From Acidobacteriota bacterium (GTDB lineage Bacteria; Acidobacteriota; Terriglobia; UBA7540), in contig JAJYHU010000162.1 of assembly GCA_021784615.1 (NCBI GenBank), positions 1 through 12,509 on the forward strand: 12,509 nt of DNA. Reading direction: 5' to 3'. Positions 9,027 to 12,509 of the stretch are shown in pieces (the first letter of the stretch is position 1; each line of letters starts with the position of its first letter). A program made the position numbers and the translations under genes. Under the pieces are notes generated by a model. The model was not told the DNA's origin and ran no database searches. It saw only the letters and a program-made list of their open reading frames with translations.

Positions 9027-9971
9027 ATGGCCCTGGATTATTTTGAAAAAGTTTGGCACAACGGAGAGTTTATTCCCTGGAAGGACGCTACCATTCATGT
9101 AGCCTCTCATGTGGTCAGCTACGCCTCCTGCCTGTTTGAGGGCATTCGCTGCTACGAGACGCCTCAAGGTCCGGCGATCTTCCGGCTGAACGAACACGTC
9201 GCCCGGCTGGTCGATTCTTCCAAGATTTACCGCATCGAGACTGAATTTACGCGCGAACAACTCCGGCAGGCGGTCGTAGAACTGATCCGCATCAACAACA
9301 TCCGGTCTTGCTACGTCCGCCCGATCGTTTTCCGGGGCTATGGCGACGCAGGGGTAAATCCACTCAATAATCCTGTGGAGATTTACCTGCTGGCCTGGAA
9401 GTGGGGCAAATACCTGGGCGACGAGGCCTTGAAACAGGGCGTTGACGTCTGCATTTCCTCCTGGAACCGGATGGCGCCAAATACCATGCCTTCCATGGCC
9501 AAAGCGGCTTCCAACTACATGAACGCCCAGCTGATCAAAATGGAAGCCATCACCAACGGTTACGTGGAAGGAATCGCGCTCGACCACAACGGAAACATCA
9601 GCGAGGGCAGCGGAGAGAATATCTTCGTCGTCCGCGAGGGGAAAATCTTCACTCCCCCGCTTGCCTCTGCTGTGCTGCCGGGTGTCACACGGTCTTCCGT
9701 CATCACCCTGGCGGAAGAAGCCGGCTTCACGGTCATTGAGCAGGAACTGCCCCGGGAGATTCTCTACATTGCCGACGAAGTTTTCTTCACGGGGACGGCG
9801 GCTGAAGTCACCCCGGTCCGCTCCGTCGACCGCATTGTGGTGGGCAAAGGACAGGCCGGACCGGTCACGCAGAAGCTCCAGGAACGCTTCATGAACATTG
9901 TCCAGGGGCAGGCTGAAGACAAATACGGCTGGCTCACCTATAGCAACCAGCCGGTCGGCGCTTCGCGTTGA
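9027..9971 (+). CDS. ilvE: branched-chain amino acid aminotransferase
   Basis: This PLP enzyme of fold type IV interconverts leucine, isoleucine and valine with their 2-oxo acids, using glutamate/2-oxoglutarate as partner. It is the last step of branched-chain synthesis. I chose ATG 9027 (314 residues): GGAG lies nine bases upstream, and the PLP lysine then falls at Lys159 in SMAKAASNY, the same number as in E. coli IlvE. The reading frame continues upstream to a TTG at 8958, but that is only about six bases from the predicted transcript start. Other family blocks include LFEGIRCY, YVRPIVFRGYG, GIALDHNGNISEGSGENIFVV, LPGVTR and DEVFFTGTAAEVTPVRSVD, all intact. It is followed by a 238-base gap before pilT and appears to be a single-gene unit. 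A D-amino acid or other class IV transaminase is less likely given the match to IlvE. Confidence 0.93.
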   Translation: MALDYFEKVWHNGEFIPWKDATIHVASHVVSYASCLFEGIRCYETPQGPAIFRLNEHVARLVDSSKIYRIETEFTREQLRQAVVELIRINNIRSCYVRPIVFRGYGDAGVNPLNNPVEIYLLAWKWGKYLGDEALKQGVDVCISSWNRMAPNTMPSMAKAASNYMNAQLIKMEAITNGYVEGIALDHNGNISEGSGENIFVVREGKIFTPPLASAVLPGVTRSSVITLAEEAGFTVIEQELPREILYIADEVFFTGTAAEVTPVRSVDRIVVGKGQAGPVTQKLQERFMNIVQGQAEDKYGWLTYSNQPVGASR

Positions 9972-10144
9972 TCTTGCTTTAGGCGCACTCTCGTTACAAC
10001 ATAGCGTCCGCCACGGAGGGCTCGGCGAGGCTCCCACTCGCTATTTTCTGGCCTCGCTCGCCCCGCGGCCAAGCTCAAGTGGCCGGCTTCGGCAGTCGAT
10101 AAAATAGCCTGCCGGCACACTGGTCCTTCATACCTAGCCTGATT

Positions 10145-10173
10145 TTGACAGGCGGAAGGAGGCGTGCTAACTT
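10145..10173 (+). promoter_or_regulatory. probable sigma-70 promoter for pilT
   Basis: A perfect -35 TTGACA (10145-10150), a 17-base spacer and a weaker -10 TAACTT (10168-10173), which keeps the important TA and final T, lie upstream of pilT. Transcription would start near 10180, about 30 bases before the GTG. Confidence 0.5.
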
Positions 10174-10196
10174 GGCCCCGTTTCCGCAAAGGGGCC
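10174..10196 (+). other. strong hairpin just upstream of pilT
   Basis: GGCCCC and GGGGCC pair perfectly. Inside them TTT pairs with AAA after a one-base bulge, leaving a CCGC loop. It ends 13 bases before the pilT GTG, upstream of the GAGG ribosome-binding site. No T-run follows on the + strand, so it is not an intrinsic terminator there. If transcription starts near 10180 the 5' arm would be cut off, so either transcripts start further upstream or the hairpin acts as DNA. Confidence 0.45.
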
Positions 10197-10209
10197 GGCG
10201 AGGTTCACT

Positions 10210-11343
10210 GTGCACATCGATGAGCTTTTGCGCACCGCCTGTGAGAACAAGGCCTCCGACCTCCACTTGAAGGTCGGCAATTACCCCTACGTTCGGGTCG
10301 ACGGCACCCTGCGGCCTTTGAAGGAATATTCCCGCATCTCAAGCGAGGACATGGTGGGCATGGCCTTCAGCATGATGACCAACCGGCAAAAGCAGAAATT
10401 CAAGGAAAATGCCGAGATGGACATGGCCCACGGCGTGGCGGGCCTGGGACGTTTTCGCGTCAACATTTTCCAGCAGCGCGGCAACGTGGGCATGGTGCTG
10501 CGGGTGATTCCCACCAAGATCCGCACCCTCGAAGAGCTCTATCTGCCGCGGGTCATCGAGAAGATTTGCCAGGAGTCTCGAGGGATGATCCTGGTGACGG
10601 GCACCACGGGCAGCGGCAAGACGACGACTTTGGCCGCCATGGTGGACCGCATCAATTCCACCCGCACCGACCATGTGATCACCATTGAAGATCCCATCGA
10701 GTTCCTGCATCGGGACAAGAAAGGGTTTGTCAACCAGCGTGAAGTGGAAGTGGACACGGCCAACTTTGGCGGAGCTTTGCGCTCCGCCCTGCGCCAGGAC
10801 CCGGATGTTATTCTGGTGGGCGAAATGCGCGACCTCGAAACCATCCACACGGCGCTGCTGGCGGCGGAAACAGGCCACTTGGTCTTATCGACGCTGCACA
10901 CCCTGGACGCCACGGAAACGATTCAGCGCATCATCGCGGTTTTTCCGCCTCCCGAACAAAAACAAATCCGATTGCTCCTGGCCAGCACGCTGAAAGCCAT
11001 CATCTCCCAGCGCCTGATCCGGAAATCCGACGGCATCGGCCGCGTCCCGGCGGCGGAAATCCTGATCGCCACGGAATACATTCGCGATTGCATCATTAAC
11101 CCCGAGAAGACCCGGCTGATCCGCGAGGCCATCGCCTCGGGCGTCTCCCAATACGGCATGCAGACGTTCGACCAGTCGATCTACGATCTGTATACGAAGG
11201 GCCTGATTACCCTGGAAGATGCTCTGCTGTACGCATCGAACGCCGACGAGTTCAGGCTTCGCATCGGGGGCATTCGCACCACCGCAGACGCCGCGCGGGA
11301 CGAAATGGAAAGAGCCAGCCAGGTGGACCGCTTTGCAACGTAA
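10210..11343 (+). CDS. pilT: type IV pilus retraction ATPase PilT
   Basis: PilT is a cytoplasmic hexameric ATPase that drives retraction of type IV pili and so twitching motility and DNA uptake. The 377 residues contain the N-terminal PAS-like region with SDLHLKVGNYPYVRVDG (16-32) and Walker A GTTGSGKT (131-138). The Asp box is IEDPIEF (159-165). Walker B is DPDVILVGEMRDLET with Glu205, and the His box is STLHT (227-231). The segment YIRDCIINPEKTRLIREAI corresponds to the AIRNLIRE retraction motif of PilT. The IEDPIEF Asp box and this C-terminal motif point to PilT, not the extension ATPase PilB. The start is GTG at 10210 with GAGG six bases upstream. Its last 11 bases overlap recX. No other pilus genes are in the window, so the assembly system must lie elsewhere. 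Confidence 0.95.
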   Translation: MHIDELLRTACENKASDLHLKVGNYPYVRVDGTLRPLKEYSRISSEDMVGMAFSMMTNRQKQKFKENAEMDMAHGVAGLGRFRVNIFQQRGNVGMVLRVIPTKIRTLEELYLPRVIEKICQESRGMILVTGTTGSGKTTTLAAMVDRINSTRTDHVITIEDPIEFLHRDKKGFVNQREVEVDTANFGGALRSALRQDPDVILVGEMRDLETIHTALLAAETGHLVLSTLHTLDATETIQRIIAVFPPPEQKQIRLLLASTLKAIISQRLIRKSDGIGRVPAAEILIATEYIRDCIINPEKTRLIREAIASGVSQYGMQTFDQSIYDLYTKGLITLEDALLYASNADEFRLRIGGIRTTADAARDEMERASQVDRFAT

Positions 11344-11857
11344 AAGCGCACCCGCGAATCCCCTGCAAACAGCGCTCGCCATGCTGGCGCGGCGGCCCTA
11401 CTCCGTCGCCGGGCTTCGCCGCGCCCTCGAAAAGAAGTTTCCCTCAAGCGATCTCACTGACGTCATCGCGCGCCTCCGCCAGATCGGCTACCTGGACGAC
11501 AAGAAGTTTGCGGAAAGTTACGCCCTGTCGCTTGCCCAGAACCGTTCCTACGGACCTTACCGAGTCCGGCGCGAACTCAAAAGCAAACTGCTGGACTACG
11601 ACGTGATCGACGCTGCCGTGGAAAAGGCTTTTGAGTCCGTGAGCGAGCGCACACTGCTGGAACGGGCCGTTGACAAGAAAATTCGCACCCTCCGAAAACC
11701 CTTGACCCGCCCCAAACTCGCCTCCCTTTGCCAAAGCCTCATTCGCCGCGGCTTCCGCGCTGATGATATTATGAAAGTGGTCCGCTCACGGCCGGAGCTC
11801 ACACCCGGCGCCAAGGATTTTGACTTGGCGGGCTTGGAAGAAGACGAACGCAACTGA
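11333..11857 (+). CDS. recX: RecX family regulatory protein
   Basis: RecX proteins bind RecA filaments and modulate recombination and the SOS response. The protein is recognised by the tandem three-helix repeats: LARRPYSVAGLRRALEKKF, then IARLRQIGYLDDKKFAESYALSLAQNRSYGPYRVRRELKSK, and a third copy near LCQSLIRRGFRADDIMKVV. I chose the TTG at 11333 (174 residues), preceded by AGGTGG six bases upstream. It overlaps pilT by 11 bases and begins shortly before the conserved domain. An in-frame ATG at 11219 would add 38 residues that look like a shifted reading of pilT, and an internal ATG at 11381 would cut into the first helix. recA is not adjacent here, but alaS follows, which matches the recX-alaS neighbourhood of many bacteria. 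The stop lies two bases before an inverted-repeat arm. Confidence 0.88.
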   Translation: MQRKSAPANPLQTALAMLARRPYSVAGLRRALEKKFPSSDLTDVIARLRQIGYLDDKKFAESYALSLAQNRSYGPYRVRRELKSKLLDYDVIDAAVEKAFESVSERTLLERAVDKKIRTLRKPLTRPKLASLCQSLIRRGFRADDIMKVVRSRPELTPGAKDFDLAGLEEDERN

Positions 11858-11858
11858 A

Positions 11859-11876
11859 AATTATGAATTATGAATT
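11859..11876 (+). repeat. left inverted-repeat arm (AATTATG heptamers)
   Basis: AATTATGAATTATGAATT consists of two AATTATG heptamers plus AATT. It matches the reverse complement of 12323-12340 at 17 of 18 positions, and the single difference would be a G-U pair in RNA. It begins two bases after the recX stop. Confidence 0.85.
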
Positions 11877-11905
11877 CTAAATGCTGAGGCAGACATAGGA
11901 CTCGC

Positions 11906-11935
11906 ATGGCGCACGAGCCGCTAAGGGCTCCTTAG
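11906..11935 (+). CDS. nine-codon leader ORF coupled to the four-helix-bundle gene
   Basis: The ORF reads MAHEPLRAP. Its ATG has AGGA five bases upstream (11897-11900), and its TAG shares a base with the GTG of the next gene (TAGTG, 11933-11937). This geometry is typical of coupled translation. It lies across the hairpin that hides the downstream ribosome-binding site, so its translation would open that hairpin. It may also be a chance ORF, as it is too short to test by composition. An even shorter ORF (ATG 11881, five codons) lies before it and is less convincing. Confidence 0.4.
   Translation: MAHEPLRAP
11921..11935 (+). promoter_or_regulatory. hairpin over the ribosome-binding site of the four-helix-bundle gene
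   Basis: CTAAGG and CCTTAG form a perfect six-base stem with a three-base loop. The stem includes most of the AAGGG ribosome-binding site (11923-11927) and the first base of the GTG. A competing stem, GAGCC (11915-11919) with GGCTC (11926-11930), cannot form at the same time. The pair could act as a switch, but both stems are short. Confidence 0.45.
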
Positions 11936-12324
11936 TGAACAACCCAAAGGACATCCAGAAACGCTCTTTGGAATACTCATTACGCGCTGTCAAATTGTAT
12001 GAGTATCTTCAAGAGCACCGTAAAGGGGCTGGCTGGATTTTAGGAAAGCAATACCTGAGAGCGGCAACTTCGATCGGCGCCAATGTGGAAGAAGCACAAG
12101 CTGGTGAGAGCCGCAGGGATTTTATCCACAAGCTAGGGATAGCTCAAAAGGAAGCGCGGGAGAGCATTTATTGGCTTCGCGTGCTTGCTGAGTCTCAGAT
12201 CGTGCCAAAGCAGCGGATTGAATCCCTGATGCGCGAAACCGAAGAACTGCTCAACGTTCTCACTTCGATCATTCTCAATACGAAGCTAAGGGGCGCAACC
12301 CGAAAGAGCGGCGATAATTCATAA
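11935..12324 (+). CDS. four-helix-bundle protein, 23S rRNA intervening-sequence protein (S23/IVP) family
   Basis: This 129-residue protein belongs to the family named after ORFs in 23S rRNA insertions (Pfam 23S_rRNA_IVP), structurally related to the Avd accessory protein of diversity-generating retroelements. Family marks are RSLEYSLRAVKLYEYLQE in helix 1, TSIGANVEEAQ (45-55) in helix 2, KLGIAQKEARESIYWLRVL (66-84) in helix 3 and a leucine/isoleucine-rich helix 4 (about 95-116). Its biochemical role is not established; relatives form basic oligomers that may bind nucleic acid. The start is GTG at 11935, with AAGGG seven bases upstream inside a hairpin. The last codons and the TAA lie within the right inverted repeat, so the basic tail RGATRKSGDNS is partly repeat-encoded. 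Its GC and codon choice (TTA, TTG, CTA) differ from recX, which suggests transfer. No reverse transcriptase or variable repeat is nearby. Confidence 0.88.
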   Translation: MNNPKDIQKRSLEYSLRAVKLYEYLQEHRKGAGWILGKQYLRAATSIGANVEEAQAGESRRDFIHKLGIAQKEARESIYWLRVLAESQIVPKQRIESLMRETEELLNVLTSIILNTKLRGATRKSGDNS

Positions 12325-12340
12325 TTTATAATTCATAATT
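12314..12340 (-). repeat. right inverted-repeat arm (AATTATG heptamers)
   Basis: Read on the - strand this is AATTATG, AATTATA, AATTATG, AATTAT: about four heptamer units. The outer 18 bases (12340-12323) pair with 11859-11876. The stop codon of the four-helix-bundle gene (12322-12324) lies inside it. It ends 18 bases before the alaS ATG. Confidence 0.85.
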
Positions 12341-12358
12341 GAGAGTTAAGCTCAGAAC

Positions 12359-12509
12359 ATGAACTCAAACGAAATAAGAAAACGGTTTTTAAAGTTTTTT
12401 GAAGAACGCGGCCACCGCGAGGTGCGCTCCGCGTCGCTGGTGCCGGCGAACGACCCGACACTGCTCTTCACCAACGCCGGCATGAACCAGTTCAAAGACG
12501 TCTTCCTGG
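12359..12509 (+). CDS. alaS: alanyl-tRNA synthetase, N-terminal fragment
   Basis: Only the first 50 codons are in the window; the gene runs off the right edge. AlaRS attaches alanine to tRNA-Ala in the cytoplasm. The fragment begins MNSNEIRKRFLKFFEERGH and continues with SASLVPANDPTLLFTNAGMNQFKDVFL. This is the near-invariant opening of bacterial AlaRS and includes the class II motif 1 region. The ATG at 12359 gives the usual family N-terminus. The ribosome-binding site is poor: GAGAG at 12341-12345 is 13 bases away. Its neighbour recX upstream is a common partner of alaS, and the four-helix-bundle unit separates the two here. Confidence 0.96.
   Translation, partial: MNSNEIRKRFLKFFEERGHREVRSASLVPANDPTLLFTNAGMNQFKDVFL

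Larger units (their letters stand above)
9972..10209. other. ilvE-pilT intergenic region
   Basis: No gene is supported in these 238 bases. A 7-base inverted repeat, GCGAGGC/GCCTCGC, lies at 10025-10031 and 10051-10057 with a 19-base loop. It might end ilvE transcripts, but it has no T-run on the + strand. The last 65 bases carry the pilT promoter and hairpin described separately. A GCCTG/CAGGC stem overlaps the pilT -35 box. Confidence 0.4.
11859..12340. mobile_element. putative intervening-sequence-like unit carrying a four-helix-bundle gene
   Basis: The unit is bounded by 18-base inverted arms and contains a leader ORF and one gene of the 23S rRNA intervening-sequence protein family. It sits between recX and alaS and fills almost the whole gap. 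Hand-counted GC for 11941-12300 is 180 of 360 bases, against 110 of 180 for 11401-11580 in recX. In rRNA, genes of this family lie inside insertions whose ends pair and are cut out by RNase III, and this layout resembles that outside rRNA. No transposase is encoded and no target duplication longer than three bases is seen, so mobility is inferred. Confidence 0.5.

Noticed and set aside
8934..10037. Long open frame on the - strand opposite ilvE
   Set aside because: It is antisense to a well-conserved gene, shows no recognisable family and is rich in residues typical of shadow frames in GC-rich DNA.
11219..11332. N-terminal extension of RecX from ATG 11219
   Set aside because: The extra residues are a shifted reading of the end of pilT and do not resemble RecX; TTG 11333 has a suitable upstream site.
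11935..12324. Avd accessory gene of a diversity-generating retroelement
   Set aside because: There is no reverse transcriptase, template repeat or variable repeat in the window, and the sequence looks like the general S23/IVP family.
11859..12340. Insertion within 23S rRNA
   Set aside because: The flanks are recX and alaS coding sequences, not rRNA.

Overview
The window is ordinary bacterial chromosome, probably from an Acidobacteriota-like organism. That placement is an inference from the tig-clpP-clpX-lon order, a MutL with endonuclease motifs, a PilT retraction ATPase and moderately high GC; no rRNA or other marker fixes it. Almost every gene is a core gene. There is no rRNA, tRNA, CRISPR array, integrase or transposase gene in view.

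Layout. From 1 to 1211 the end of mutL and then cmk run on the + strand. They converge on rho (1234-2577, - strand). A 316-base gap with several inverted repeats forms the rho leader and the end of the next operon. From 8526 down to 2894, on the - strand, lies a compact protein quality-control operon: tig (trigger factor), clpP, clpX and lon. It is read from a near-consensus sigma-70 promoter at 8637-8664, and a three-copy direct repeat sits against the -35 box. The 431-base divergent gap also holds an extended -10 promoter for ilvE (9027-9971, + strand). Next come pilT (10210-11343) and recX (TTG start at 11333, overlapping the end of pilT). A small gene for a four-helix-bundle protein of the 23S rRNA intervening-sequence family follows, and then the first 50 codons of alaS (from 12359).

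The most interesting part is 11859-12340. The four-helix-bundle gene is framed by inverted 18-base arms built from the heptamer AATTATG. The arms match at 17 of 18 positions and could pair completely in RNA with one G-U. The unit fills nearly all of the space between recX and alaS, two genes that are neighbours in many bacteria, and its hand-counted GC is about 50% against about 61% in recX. Inside it, a nine-codon leader ORF ends in a TAGTG overlap with the GTG start, and a hairpin covers the ribosome-binding site. This looks like a small intervening-sequence-like mobile unit with its own translational switch.

Start codons are often non-ATG: tig and pilT use GTG, clpX and recX use TTG, and clpP may use TTG. 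ClpP with ClpX forms one protease and Lon is a second, while trigger factor binds nascent chains, so the operon links folding and degradation. IlvE, PilT and RecX serve unrelated housekeeping roles.
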